From Armatimonadota bacterium (GTDB lineage Bacteria; Sysuimicrobiota; Sysuimicrobiia; Sysuimicrobiales; Kaftiobacteriaceae): DNA of 64,000 nucleotides. The stretch is taken from NCBI GenBank assembly GCA_031459765.1, contig JAVKHY010000003.1, forward strand, positions 248,001-312,000, read 5' to 3'. This document shows positions 34,489 to 43,734 of this stretch, piece by piece (position 1 is the first letter of the stretch; every line of letters starts with the position of its first letter). Made by a program: the position numbers and the translations under genes. Below the pieces are notes generated by a model. It saw only the letters and a list, made by a program, of their open reading frames with translations. It was not told where the DNA came from and did not search any database.

Positions 34489-35415
34489 ATGGACCCCTTT
34501 ACCCTTATCCGCTACGAGAAGCGGCCGCCCGTCGCGCAGGTCACCATCAACCGTCCCGAAGTGCTCAACGCCTTGAACCTGACCACGCTGCGGGAGCTGA
34601 GCCGGGCCTTCGAGGACGCGGCCTGGGACGACGCCGTGGCCGTCCTCGTCCTGACGGGAGCCGGCGACCGCGCCTTCTGCACCGGCGCCGACCTGGACGA
34701 GCAGGAGCAATTTGTGGCCCGCCCACGGGACTACTGGAAGTGGATGGGCGCGTTCATCGAGGCGCAGGAGCGGCTGCAGGACATCGGCAAGCCGACCATC
34801 GCGCGCCTCAACGGGATGGTGGTCGGCGGTGGCAACGAGTTTCACATCGCCTGCGATCTGTCCGTGGCCGCCGCCGACGTCGTCATCCGCCAGGTGGGTC
34901 CGGCGCGGGGGAGCGTGCCCGCGGCGGGGGCCACCCAGTGGCTTCCCCTGATCGTGGGAGACCGACGGGCGAGGGAGATCCTGTTCCTGTGCGAGGAGAT
35001 TCCCGCGGCGCAGGCCCTGGCCTGGGGGCTCGTCAACCAGGTGGTCCCCCGCCGCGACCTCGACGCCGCCGTGGAGACGCTGGCCCGCAAGCTCGTGGAG
35101 AAACTGCCCGAGGTCACGCGGTACACCAAGCAGCAGCTCAACTTCTGGCGGGATCTCAGCTGGCATCTGACCGTCGGCCACGCCCGGGAGTGGCTCACCC
35201 TGCACGCCGGCGCCCCCGAGACCCAGGAAGGCATTGAGGCGTTCCACGAGAAGCGCCCGGTGGATTATGCCGGCATCCGCCGCAGACTGGCGGCGGGGGA
35301 GAGCACGGAGTTCGCCTGGGGGCCGCCGGTGGCCGCCTGCCCGCGGTGCGGCGCGAAGCGCCTGCCCCGGGGATTCGCCTACTGCGGGAACTGCGGGACG
35401 AAACTGCGGGGATGA
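34489..35415 (+). CDS. Crotonase-family enzyme with C-terminal zinc ribbon
   Basis: A 308-residue enoyl-CoA hydratase/isomerase-fold protein. Oxyanion-hole segments CTGADLDEQ and [16 protein letters not shown] are present. The Glu in GGGNE corresponds to the first catalytic Glu of hydratases, but the second Glu site reads [17 protein letters not shown], so it is not a standard hydratase. The last 30 residues form a zinc ribbon CPRC...CGNC. The segment [10 protein letters not shown] recalls ring-opening or 6-oxocyclohexenecarbonyl-CoA hydrolase-like crotonases, a tentative hint only. The fusion to a ribbon is unusual for this family. Co-transcribed with EthD and later beta-oxidation genes. Confidence 0.85.
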   Translation: MDPFTLIRYEKRPPVAQVTINRPEVLNALNLTTLRELSRAFEDAAWDDAVAVLVLTGAGDRAFCTGADLDEQEQFVARPRDYWKWMGAFIEAQERLQDIGKPTIARLNGMVVGGGNEFHIACDLSVAAADVVIRQVGPARGSVPAAGATQWLPLIVGDRRAREILFLCEEIPAAQALAWGLVNQVVPRRDLDAAVETLARKLVEKLPEVTRYTKQQLNFWRDLSWHLTVGHAREWLTLHAGAPETQEGIEAFHEKRPVDYAGIRRRLAAGESTEFAWGPPVAACPRCGAKRLPRGFAYCGNCGTKLRG

Positions 35416-35429
35416 CCCAGGGAGGAACC

Positions 35430-36203
35430 ATGGCCCATCAGCACATCACGACCGCCGTGGAGGACGGCGTCGCCGTCGTCACGCTGAACCGCCCCGAGGT
35501 CCTCAACGCCCTGAACCAGGCCACGATGGACGAACTCGTCGCCGCGCTGGAAGGTTTCGAGCGGGGAGGCGAGGTCCGCTGCGTCATCATCACCGGGGCG
35601 GGGCGGGCCTTCGCCGCGGGCGCGGACATCAAGGAGATGGCCGGGGCGACCGCGCCGGAGATGCTCGCGGGGTACCGCTTTCAGCAGTGGGAGCGGATCC
35701 GGAAGATCTCGCTCCCCCTCATCGCCGCGGTGAACGGCCTGGCCCTCGGCGGCGGCTGCGAGCTGGCCATGCTCTGCGATCTCATCGTGGCCGCGGAGAC
35801 GGCGCAGTTCGGCCAGCCCGAGATCAACCTGGGGATCATGCCGGGTGCCGGGGGGACCCAGCGGCTGACCCGGGCCGTCGGGAAGTACCGGGCGATGGAA
35901 CTGGTGCTGACGGGCCGGCCGATCACGGCGCGGCAGGCCGAGGCCGCCGGTCTGGTGACGCGCGTCGTCCCCGCGGAGGCCGTGCTGGACGAGGCCAAAG
36001 CGCTGGCCCGGGAGATCGCGTCGAAGGGGGCGGTGGCCGTCCGCCTGGCCAAGGAGGCCGTCCTCAAAGCCTTTGACACCCACCTGGAGGGCGGACTCGA
36101 CTTCGAGCGCAAGTGCTTCTACCTGCTCTTCGCCACGGAAGATCGGGCGGAGGGCATGCGCGCCTTCCTCGAGAAGCGCAAACCCGTCTTCAAAGGACGG
36201 TGA
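35430..36203 (+). CDS. Enoyl-CoA hydratase (PaaF/Crt-like)
   Basis: A 257-residue classical crotonase. Both hydratase glutamates are present (GGGCELAM and [20 protein letters not shown]), with oxyanion loop [11 protein letters not shown]. It hydrates 2-enoyl-CoA to 3-hydroxyacyl-CoA in beta-oxidation or phenylacetate lower-pathway steps. The frame is open upstream into the previous gene, but the ATG at 35430 follows GGGAGGAACC and gives the normal family length. It is the second of three crotonases in a row. Confidence 0.92.
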   Translation: MAHQHITTAVEDGVAVVTLNRPEVLNALNQATMDELVAALEGFERGGEVRCVIITGAGRAFAAGADIKEMAGATAPEMLAGYRFQQWERIRKISLPLIAAVNGLALGGGCELAMLCDLIVAAETAQFGQPEINLGIMPGAGGTQRLTRAVGKYRAMELVLTGRPITARQAEAAGLVTRVVPAEAVLDEAKALAREIASKGAVAVRLAKEAVLKAFDTHLEGGLDFERKCFYLLFATEDRAEGMRAFLEKRKPVFKGR

Positions 36204-36207
36204 GGCG

Positions 36208-36984
36208 ATGGCGGAGACCCTGATCGTGGAGCGGACGGACGGCGTGATGACCATCACGCTCAACCGGCCGGAGGTCCTGAACGCGGTGAACGACCTGATG
36301 GCGCGGGAGCTGCGGGAGGCGCTGCGCACCGCCGCCCGCGAGGCCACCGTGCGGTGCCTGGTGATCACCGGGGCGGGGCGGGGGTTTTGCTCCGGGCAGG
36401 ATCTGCGGGACCGCGCCGCGGGGGATCTGTCGTACCGGGAGCACCTCCGGGCGACCTTCAATCCCCTCATCCTGCAGATCCACACCCTGGAGAAACCGGT
36501 CCTGGCCGCGGTCAACGGCGTCGCCGCCGGTGCGGGATGCAGCCTGGCCCTGGCCGCAGACCTGCGCATCGCCAGCGACCGCGCCAGCTTCATCGAGCTG
36601 TTTGCGCGGATCGGGCTCGTGCCCGACTCGGGCAGCACCTGGTTCCTGCCGCGGCTCGTCGGGCTGGGGAAGGCCTTCGAGATGACGTACACCACCGATC
36701 CCGTGGACGCGCAGGAAGCCTACCGGATCGGCCTGGTGAACCGGGTGGTCCCGCACGACGACCTGCTGCCGAAGACGATGGAGCTGGCCGGCCGTCTGGC
36801 GGCGGGGCCGACGAAAGCCTACGGCCTCACCAAGCGCGCCCTCCACTATGCGCTGGGCGCCGCGCTGGAGCAGGCCCTGGAGTACGAGGCCCACCTCCAG
36901 GAGATCGCCGGACGCACCGCGGACCACCGGGAGGGGGTCGCCGCCTTCCTCGAGAAGCGCCCCTCCCGGTATACCGGGCAGTGA
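36208..36984 (+). CDS. PaaG-like enoyl-CoA isomerase/hydratase
   Basis: A 258-residue crotonase. The sequence [21 protein letters not shown] is the PaaG signature, with Asp in place of the second hydratase Glu, and [11 protein letters not shown] supplies the oxyanion hole. PaaG isomerises the ring-1,2-epoxide of phenylacetyl-CoA or shifts double bonds in the lower pathway. Together with the PaaF-like enzyme and the thiolase it suggests degradation of an aromatic or cyclic acyl-CoA, although no PaaABCDE oxygenase genes lie in this window. Confidence 0.88.
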   Translation: MAETLIVERTDGVMTITLNRPEVLNAVNDLMARELREALRTAAREATVRCLVITGAGRGFCSGQDLRDRAAGDLSYREHLRATFNPLILQIHTLEKPVLAAVNGVAAGAGCSLALAADLRIASDRASFIELFARIGLVPDSGSTWFLPRLVGLGKAFEMTYTTDPVDAQEAYRIGLVNRVVPHDDLLPKTMELAGRLAAGPTKAYGLTKRALHYALGAALEQALEYEAHLQEIAGRTADHREGVAAFLEKRPSRYTGQ

Positions 36985-36986
36985 GG

Positions 36987-38204
<1,218 letters not shown>

Positions 38205-38234
38205 CGGCGGTGGTGCTCTGAGCGCCCGGAGCCC

Positions 38235-38807
38235 GTGAACGTCCGCTTGGGCCGAGAGCTCTTCCTCCGGCACCCCGGTGTGGCGGCCGCGTTCCTCGCG
38301 GCCCTCGTCTATGCAATCCTCGGCTATGCGCTCACCGGCCGGCCCCCGGAGTCTCTCCCGCCGGCGCTCGCGCGACTCGTCGCCCTCGCCCCGCACCTCA
38401 TCGCCCTGATCAACGCGACGGCGCTCGCCAGTCTGCTCCTGGGGTGGCGGGCGATCCGACGGGGGCAGGTTGGGGTGCACCGCCGCTACATGCTGGCGGC
38501 CGCCGCGCTCATCACGGCTTTCCTTGTGCTCTACGTCACGCGCGTGACGCTGGGGGGAACGAAGGCGTTTCCCGGGCCCGCCCTGCTGCGGAGGTATCTC
38601 TACCTGCCGATGCTGGCCGTGCACATTCTGCTGTCGATCCTGTCCGTGCCGCCGGTGATCTACAACGTCTTCGTCGGGCTGACGCGCGATCCCGCGGCGG
38701 TGGCCCGGACGGCGCACCGGCGCGTGGGGCGCGTCGCCGTCGCGATGTGGTCGCTCAGCCTGTTCCTTGGGCTGGGGGTCTACCTGTTGCTGAACGTCCT
38801 TTACTAG
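38235..38807 (+). CDS. DUF420 membrane protein
   Basis: A 190-residue integral membrane protein with four or five helices. It matches the DUF420 pattern (VHRRYMLAA near 76 and YLPMLAVHILLSILSVPPVIYNVFVGLTR near 130), including conserved His residues in membrane segments. Family members are often found near haem-copper oxidase or SCO-type assembly genes, but none are adjacent here. The function is unknown. The GTG is 30 bases after the thiolase stop. Confidence 0.85.
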   Translation: MNVRLGRELFLRHPGVAAAFLAALVYAILGYALTGRPPESLPPALARLVALAPHLIALINATALASLLLGWRAIRRGQVGVHRRYMLAAAALITAFLVLYVTRVTLGGTKAFPGPALLRRYLYLPMLAVHILLSILSVPPVIYNVFVGLTRDPAAVARTAHRRVGRVAVAMWSLSLFLGLGVYLLLNVLY

Positions 38808-38837
38808 CCCCATTACCTCGGCCCGGGCTCCGCGGCC

Positions 38838-38868
38838 TTGACAGGGCTCTTCCGAACAGTGGTACAGT
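38838..38868 (+). promoter_or_regulatory. Promoter of the LexA-box operon
   Basis: Perfect -35 TTGACA (38838-38843), 19-base spacer, -10 TACAGT (38863-38868). Predicted transcription start is about 38875, immediately before the operator. Confidence 0.65.
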
Positions 38869-38876
38869 GAGGAAGG

Positions 38877-38902
38877 GGATAGCGAACATTTGTTCGTTAT
38901 CC
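38877..38902. promoter_or_regulatory. LexA (SOS) operator
   Basis: The core CGAACATTTGTTCG (38883-38896) matches the Firmicutes/Actinobacteria SOS box CGAAC-N4-GTTCG. It is extended outward to a 26-bp near-perfect palindrome (GGATAG...TTATCC arms, one mismatch pair outside the core). Bound LexA would cover the transcription start of the operon that follows. Confidence 0.85.
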
Positions 38903-38928
38903 ACTTTCCCCTCGCCGGAGGGCCCTTC

Positions 38929-39567
38929 ATGCTTGCGGTGCGCAGCTCCCTTCCCGAAATCGCCGCCGGCCCCGCCGTGTTCGCCGGTGAGGACGCCTGT
39001 CTGACCGTTGCCCTGTTGATCGGTCTGCGCGGGGTGCGCGCGCAGCGGCCGCTGCTGATCGTGGACGGGGCCAACGCCTTCGACCCCTTTCTGATCGCCG
39101 ACCTCGCCCGAAAGTCGGGGGTGGCGCCCCGGGCCCTGCTGGATCAGATCCGCATCTCCCGCGTCTTCACCTGTCACCAGCTGGAGGCGCTGCTGCGGGG
39201 GCGCCTGCTGGAGGCGGTCCGGCGCTTCCACGCCGGCGCGGTATATTTCTCAGGGATCCTCGACCCGCTGCTCGATGAGGAAGTTCCGGCGGGGGAGGCC
39301 GGCCGGATCTTCCGGCTGATCCCGCCGGTCCTGCGCGCGCTGGCCGCCTCCCGCATCCTGACGCTGTGCGCCTGCCCGCCGCCGGTCTCCAGGCCGGGAC
39401 GCGAGCGCCTGTTCCCCGCGCTGTGCGGGGCGGCGCGCTGGGTGTTCGAGGTGACCCGTGGGGCGGACCATCCCGACCACATCCGCATCACCTGCCGCCG
39501 GCCGGCGGAGGCCACCTGGACGTGGGAGCCGCAGATCGGGCTGATCGCCCCGCGAAGGTGGTGGTAG
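38929..39567 (+). CDS. RecA-fold protein lacking Walker A, SOS operon gene 1 (ImuA-like position)
   Basis: A 212-residue protein. LLIVDGANAFDPFLIADLARKSG and LDQIRISRVFTCHQLEALL match the Walker B strand and following elements of RadA/RecA-like ATPases (compare the RadA ...YIDTE.TF... and ...ARAYTSHQ... segments). No GxxxxGKT/S P-loop is present, so ATP hydrolysis is unlikely. The ATG at 38929 follows CGGAGGGCCC. The product probably binds an active RecA or DNA and delivers the polymerase encoded two genes downstream, as proposed for ImuA or the RadA-like partners of archaeal PolB2. The role is inference, the fold moderately sure. Confidence 0.72.
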   Translation: MLAVRSSLPEIAAGPAVFAGEDACLTVALLIGLRGVRAQRPLLIVDGANAFDPFLIADLARKSGVAPRALLDQIRISRVFTCHQLEALLRGRLLEAVRRFHAGAVYFSGILDPLLDEEVPAGEAGRIFRLIPPVLRALAASRILTLCACPPPVSRPGRERLFPALCGAARWVFEVTRGADHPDHIRITCRRPAEATWTWEPQIGLIAPRRWW

Positions 39568-39572
39568 TAGCG

Positions 39573-39935
39573 ATGGGACGCACCACGCAGACGATGACGC
39601 AGCTGGTGGCGCAGGAGGAGGCCTGCTGGGCCCCCTTCCGCCGCGCGCTGCGCAAGGAGGACCAGCGGATCTTCGACCGGCTCTTCGCCGCGGCGCGCCA
39701 CCACACCGCCCCCGCGCACTACGCCTCGCACGCGACGCCCTTCGAGGCGATCCTGCTGGCGATGCTCCTGGAGACGATGAAGGCCGTGGAAGCGCTGGGA
39801 CGCCGGCTCGATGCGCTAACCGGAGAGGACCAGGTCCCTTCGCTCGGCGAGGCGTCCATGCCCCATTCGGGTCATGCCGCGTCTTCGGCCCGCAACTCGG
39901 TGCGAACCGAGTTGATGCCGAACGCCGACGATTGA
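39573..39935 (+). CDS. Small helical protein, SOS operon gene 2
   Basis: A 120-residue mostly helical protein (RKEDQRIFDRLFAAARHHTAPAHYASHATPFEAILLAMLLETMKAVEALGRRLDAL) with a flexible, polar C-terminal 30 residues. It has no recognisable catalytic motif. It is placed five bases after the RecA-like gene and three bases before the polymerase gene, so all three are one transcription unit. It may be a subunit or adaptor of the polymerase. The frame is open upstream, but the ATG at 39573 fits the tight operon spacing. Confidence 0.72.
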   Translation: MGRTTQTMTQLVAQEEACWAPFRRALRKEDQRIFDRLFAAARHHTAPAHYASHATPFEAILLAMLLETMKAVEALGRRLDALTGEDQVPSLGEASMPHSGHAASSARNSVRTELMPNADD

Positions 39936-39938
39936 CCC

Positions 39939-42197
39939 ATGGGCGGCATTGAGGGCCGCGCACTCGAGGGTTGGCTGTTCGACGTCTACCCCGCCGCCGA
40001 GGGCATGGTGGTATGGGTCCTCGACCGTGACGGCCGCCCGCACCGCCTGATCGTGCGCTACCAGCCGGGGATGTTCTTCGCCGGACCCCTGCGCGCCGTC
40101 GAGCAGGTGGAGCGCGCGCTGCGTCCCCTGAACGCGCCGGTGACCATCCGCCCGGCCGTCCAGCGCGAGTTGATGAGCGGGGAGGAGGTGGCGGTCTTCC
40201 GCCTCTCGGTCGGCAATCCGCTCCTCTTTCCCGCCGCGGCGCGGCGGCTGGCCCGCCTCCCCGGGCTGACGCTGTACAACTGCGACATCCCGGTCAGCCG
40301 GCTGTTTTTCTACGAGTCCCGATTGTTCCCGCTAGCCCGCTGCCGGTTCGAGGTCGAAGACGGCGTGGCACGCGCCGTGGAGCCGCTCAGCCATCCCGAG
40401 GATTTGGAGTACGACCTCCCGCCGCTTCTGACCCTGCGGCTGCGGCTCGTCTCCCCCCTCCGCGGCGACGCGCTGGCGAGCCCCGCGCACGGCCGGTGGG
40501 GGCTGCTGGAGGCGGGCGTGGACGGCGAGACCGTGGTGGTGGACGGCGACGATCCCGCGGACTGTATCCGCAGCCTGAACCGGCTGCTCGCCCGTTACGA
40601 TCCCGACGTGATCCTCACGGAGTGGGGGGATGCCGTCCTCCTGCCGCGCCTGCGCGCGCTCGCCGCCCGCAGCGGCTTGCCGCTCTATCTCAACCGGGAG
40701 CCGCACGGCGCGGTGCGCACCCGCCGCCCGCGTTCCTATCTGACCTACGGCCAGGTCGTCTATCAGGCCGGGGCGCAGATGCTGTACGGCCGCTGGCACA
40801 TCGACCTCCAGAACTCCTTCATCTACAGCGAGGGCGAACTGGCCGGGCTGCTGGAGGTGGCGCGGCTGTCCGGGATCCCGGTGCAGGACCAAGCCCGCAC
40901 CTCCACCGGGACGGCGATCAGTTCCATGCAGATCCAGCAGGCGGTCCGCGACGGCGTGCTCATCCCCTGGCAGAAGAGCGAGCCGGAGGCGTTTAAGACC
41001 GGCTCCCAGCTGCTCCTCACCGACAAAGGCGGGCTGACCTACCAGCCGCTGGTCGGGCTGTACGAGCAGGTGGGCGAACTTGACTTCTCCTCGATGTACC
41101 CGACGCTGATGGCGACGTTCAATCTCTCTCCCGAGACGATCGGCTGCCGGTGCTGTCCGGACTCCCGGGTGCCCGAGATCGGCTACAGCGTCTGCCGCCG
41201 CCGCCGCGGGCTGGTGCCGCGCGTGCTGGACCATCTCCTCGAACGGCGGATGTATTACAAGCGGCGCAGGAATGAGAGCCGCGGAGCGCAGCGCGCGCTC
41301 TACCACCAGCGGCAGACGGCGCTGAAGTGGTGTCTGGTGACATCCTTCGGCTACCTCGGCTACCGCAACGCCCGCTTCGGCCGCATCGAGGCCCACGAGG
41401 CGGTGACGGCCTTCGCCCGCGAGAAGCTCCTGCAGGCCAAGGAGGTGGCGGAGCGGCGCGGCTACCGCCTGCTGCACGCCCTGGTGGACTCGCTGTGGTT
41501 GCACCGTCCCGGCGCCACGCGGGAGGACTACGACGCGCTGGCCGGCGAGGTCACGCAGGCCACGGGGTTGCCGATCTTCGTCGAGGGCGTCTACCGCTGG
41601 CTCGGGTTCCTGCCGTCCAAAACCCACGCCGGCGTCGGCGTCCCCAACCGGTACCTGGGCGTCTTCGAAGACGGCACGACGAAGGTCCGGGGCATCGAGG
41701 TCCGGCGTTCGGACGTGCCTTTGATCGCGGCGGAGACACAGGCCCGGATGCTGGAGCGGATGTTCGCCTGTCGGGATCTGGCGGCGCTGCGCGCCGCCCT
41801 GCCCGAGGTGCTCGAGATCCTGGCCGAGGCCCTGCTGCGGCTGCGGACCGGGGAGGTCGCGCCCGAGGAGTTGGTGGTGACCACGCGCCTGTCCCGGGAG
41901 GTCGCCGACTACCGGCACCACACCGTGCAGGCCGTCACGGCGCGCTCGCTGTCCCGCCACGGCGCCCGTCTCCATCCGGGGGAAGCGATCCAGTACATCA
42001 TCACCGACCGCAGGGCGAAGGCGCCCGAGGACCGCGTGCGGCCCTGCACGTTGCTCGGCGACGACTGGAGCTACGATGCCGACGACTACGCGCGGATGGT
42101 CGTGCGGGCGGCCGGGACGGTGCTGGATCTTTTGGGGTACGGCGAGGACCGGCTGTGGCGGGAGATGTGGACACGCCGGTCCCCGGAGGGACCGTGA
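39939..42197 (+). CDS. Degenerate family-B DNA polymerase (PolB2-like), SOS operon gene 3
   Basis: A 752-residue PolB-fold protein. Polymerase motif A is intact (D382 in ELDFSSMYPTLM). Motif B keeps K463 but reads V and F where KxxxNxxYG has N and Y. Motif C reads ALVDSLWL in place of YGDTDS, so only the second Asp (D517) remains. The exonuclease motifs are missing: no DIE in the first strand (LLTLRLRLVSP), and a weak motif II (LTEWGDAVLLP). ARTSTGTAISSMQ resembles the archaeal RTSTG-type element. It looks like the exonuclease-dead PolB2 clade, whose archaeal members are linked to damage tolerance. Activity cannot be decided from sequence, since D382 and D517 could still bind metal. Confidence 0.82.
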   Translation: MGGIEGRALEGWLFDVYPAAEGMVVWVLDRDGRPHRLIVRYQPGMFFAGPLRAVEQVERALRPLNAPVTIRPAVQRELMSGEEVAVFRLSVGNPLLFPAAARRLARLPGLTLYNCDIPVSRLFFYESRLFPLARCRFEVEDGVARAVEPLSHPEDLEYDLPPLLTLRLRLVSPLRGDALASPAHGRWGLLEAGVDGETVVVDGDDPADCIRSLNRLLARYDPDVILTEWGDAVLLPRLRALAARSGLPLYLNREPHGAVRTRRPRSYLTYGQVVYQAGAQMLYGRWHIDLQNSFIYSEGELAGLLEVARLSGIPVQDQARTSTGTAISSMQIQQAVRDGVLIPWQKSEPEAFKTGSQLLLTDKGGLTYQPLVGLYEQVGELDFSSMYPTLMATFNLSPETIGCRCCPDSRVPEIGYSVCRRRRGLVPRVLDHLLERRMYYKRRRNESRGAQRALYHQRQTALKWCLVTSFGYLGYRNARFGRIEAHEAVTAFAREKLLQAKEVAERRGYRLLHALVDSLWLHRPGATREDYDALAGEVTQATGLPIFVEGVYRWLGFLPSKTHAGVGVPNRYLGVFEDGTTKVRGIEVRRSDVPLIAAETQARMLERMFACRDLAALRAALPEVLEILAEALLRLRTGEVAPEELVVTTRLSREVADYRHHTVQAVTARSLSRHGARLHPGEAIQYIITDRRAKAPEDRVRPCTLLGDDWSYDADDYARMVVRAAGTVLDLLGYGEDRLWREMWTRRSPEGP

Positions 42198-42354
42198 ACG
42201 CCGATCTCCCGAACGTTCGCCCTCCGGCCTCTGATCCGCGCCGATTCTTCCTCCATTCTTTCCGGCTTCTTCCCGCACGCCGCACGTCCCCGCCGCCTCC
42301 GGTCTACCCGCGCGACGCGGCGGGAAACTTGCTTAGAGAACCCCCAGGAAACCT
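42198..42354. other. Gap between the polymerase and the HD-GYP sensor gene
   Basis: A 157-base stretch without a gene. It contains a 10-bp palindrome CGAACGTTCG (42210-42219), which lacks the four-base spacer of a LexA box, and an RBS (CCAGGAAA) before the GTG at 42355. No clear promoter was seen. Confidence 0.4.
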
Positions 42355-43734
42355 GTGCGACAACGGCGGAAGTCTCGGGGTCGAACCGGGCGACGCGCGA
42401 CGGTTCGCATCGCCCTGGCCGGGGGGCTGGTGGCTGTCGCCCTCATCGCCACGCTGTCTCCGCTCGCCGCCGCCGCGGTGGAGGAGGCGGTGGTGCGCGA
42501 AGAGGCCCGCCGCGTGACGGCGCAGGTGGAACGCCTCGTCGCCACCGCGTTTGCGTCGGAGGAATTCCGCAGCGGCGTCCGTCCGGCCACCCGGCGCCGC
42601 CTCGATGCGCTCCTCTCCACATCCGGCACGGTGGGCGTGGTCCAGGTGCGGTTGTGGAGCCGCGACGGACTCCTCCTCTACAGCAGCACCGGCGGCGCGG
42701 TCGGACAGCGCGCTCCCGTGTCGGAGGGACTGCGGGCGGCGGTCCGCGCCTTCGTCGGCGCGACTCCCGCCTACGCCTCCCTGCCATCCACCGTGCGCCC
42801 CTTCACCTCCGACACGATGTACCTGTCCGCCGAAGGGTACCTGCGCTACCTGGCCTTCCAGCAGAACCAGGTCTGGCTCGCCGCGGCCGTGCGCGCCGCC
42901 TCGCCCAAGACGGTGGTCGCCCACAGGGCGGAGAGCGGGACGGCGCGGTTCTACCTGCCCGCCCGCGCCAGCGGCGCGACGGTGCCGGCCGGCGCCTTCG
43001 AGGTCTCCTACGACTTTCGCCCGCTGGAGCGGAAGGTCGCGCAGCTCCAGCGCGGGGTGTGGACGGGGATTCCCAGCGGCATCTTGACCCTCTACGGCGC
43101 CCTGCTGGCGCTGGTGGTGGGCGGGCCCGCCCTGCCCATGCGCCGCCGCGAGGACCAGGAGGCCGTGCACTACGGCGTGTTCCGCGCTCTGGCCAGCGCC
43201 GTGGATGCCCGCGACGGGGAGACCGGCGATCACAGCGGGCGGGTGGCCTCCTACGCCGTGGCCATCGGCCGGCGCCTGCGGTTGTCCGGCGACGCCATCG
43301 CCGAGTTGAGCCTGGCCGCGGCGTTGCACGACATCGGCAAGATCAGCGTGCCCGATGCGGTGCTGCGCAAGACGGGGCCGCTGACGCCCGAGGAATGGGG
43401 GCTGATGCGCCGCCACGCCGTCGTCGGCAGCCGGATCCTCCACGACGCGCCTTTCGGCGAGGCGGTCAAACAGGCCGTGCGCCACGTCCACGAGTGGTGG
43501 AACGGCCGCGGCTATCCCGACCGCCTGAAGGGAGAACAGATTCCGCTCTACGCGCGGATTCTGGCCGTGGCCGACGCCTTCGAGGCGATGACCTCCGACC
43601 GGCCCTACCGGTCGGCGCTGTCACCGGAGGAGGCGCTGGCCGAGTTGAGCCGCATGCGCGGCGTGCAGTTCGATCCGCAGATCGTCGATCTCTTCTCGGA
43701 GTGGGTCAGGGGGGTCGCGCCGGCGACTCTGTGA
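42355..43734 (+). CDS. Membrane HD-GYP c-di-GMP phosphodiesterase
   Basis: A 459-residue sensor. An N-terminal membrane helix (about 18-40), an extracytoplasmic domain (about 45-225) and a second membrane helix (about 235-258) precede an intact HD-GYP domain. HDIGKISVPD carries the HD pair, VHEWWNGRGYPDRLKGEQIPLYARILAVADAFEAMTSDRPYR carries H-x-GYP, and D-F-A-M follows. It should hydrolyse c-di-GMP, unlike the degenerate protein at 18132. It starts with GTG after AGGAAACCT and overlaps the convergent DUF72 gene by 29 bases. Confidence 0.92.
   Translation: MRQRRKSRGRTGRRATVRIALAGGLVAVALIATLSPLAAAAVEEAVVREEARRVTAQVERLVATAFASEEFRSGVRPATRRRLDALLSTSGTVGVVQVRLWSRDGLLLYSSTGGAVGQRAPVSEGLRAAVRAFVGATPAYASLPSTVRPFTSDTMYLSAEGYLRYLAFQQNQVWLAAAVRAASPKTVVAHRAESGTARFYLPARASGATVPAGAFEVSYDFRPLERKVAQLQRGVWTGIPSGILTLYGALLALVVGGPALPMRRREDQEAVHYGVFRALASAVDARDGETGDHSGRVASYAVAIGRRLRLSGDAIAELSLAAALHDIGKISVPDAVLRKTGPLTPEEWGLMRRHAVVGSRILHDAPFGEAVKQAVRHVHEWWNGRGYPDRLKGEQIPLYARILAVADAFEAMTSDRPYRSALSPEEALAELSRMRGVQFDPQIVDLFSEWVRGVAPATL

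Noticed and set aside
42210-42219. Palindrome CGAACGTTCG after the polymerase gene as a second LexA box
   Set aside because: The half-sites abut without the four-base spacer that LexA boxes need.
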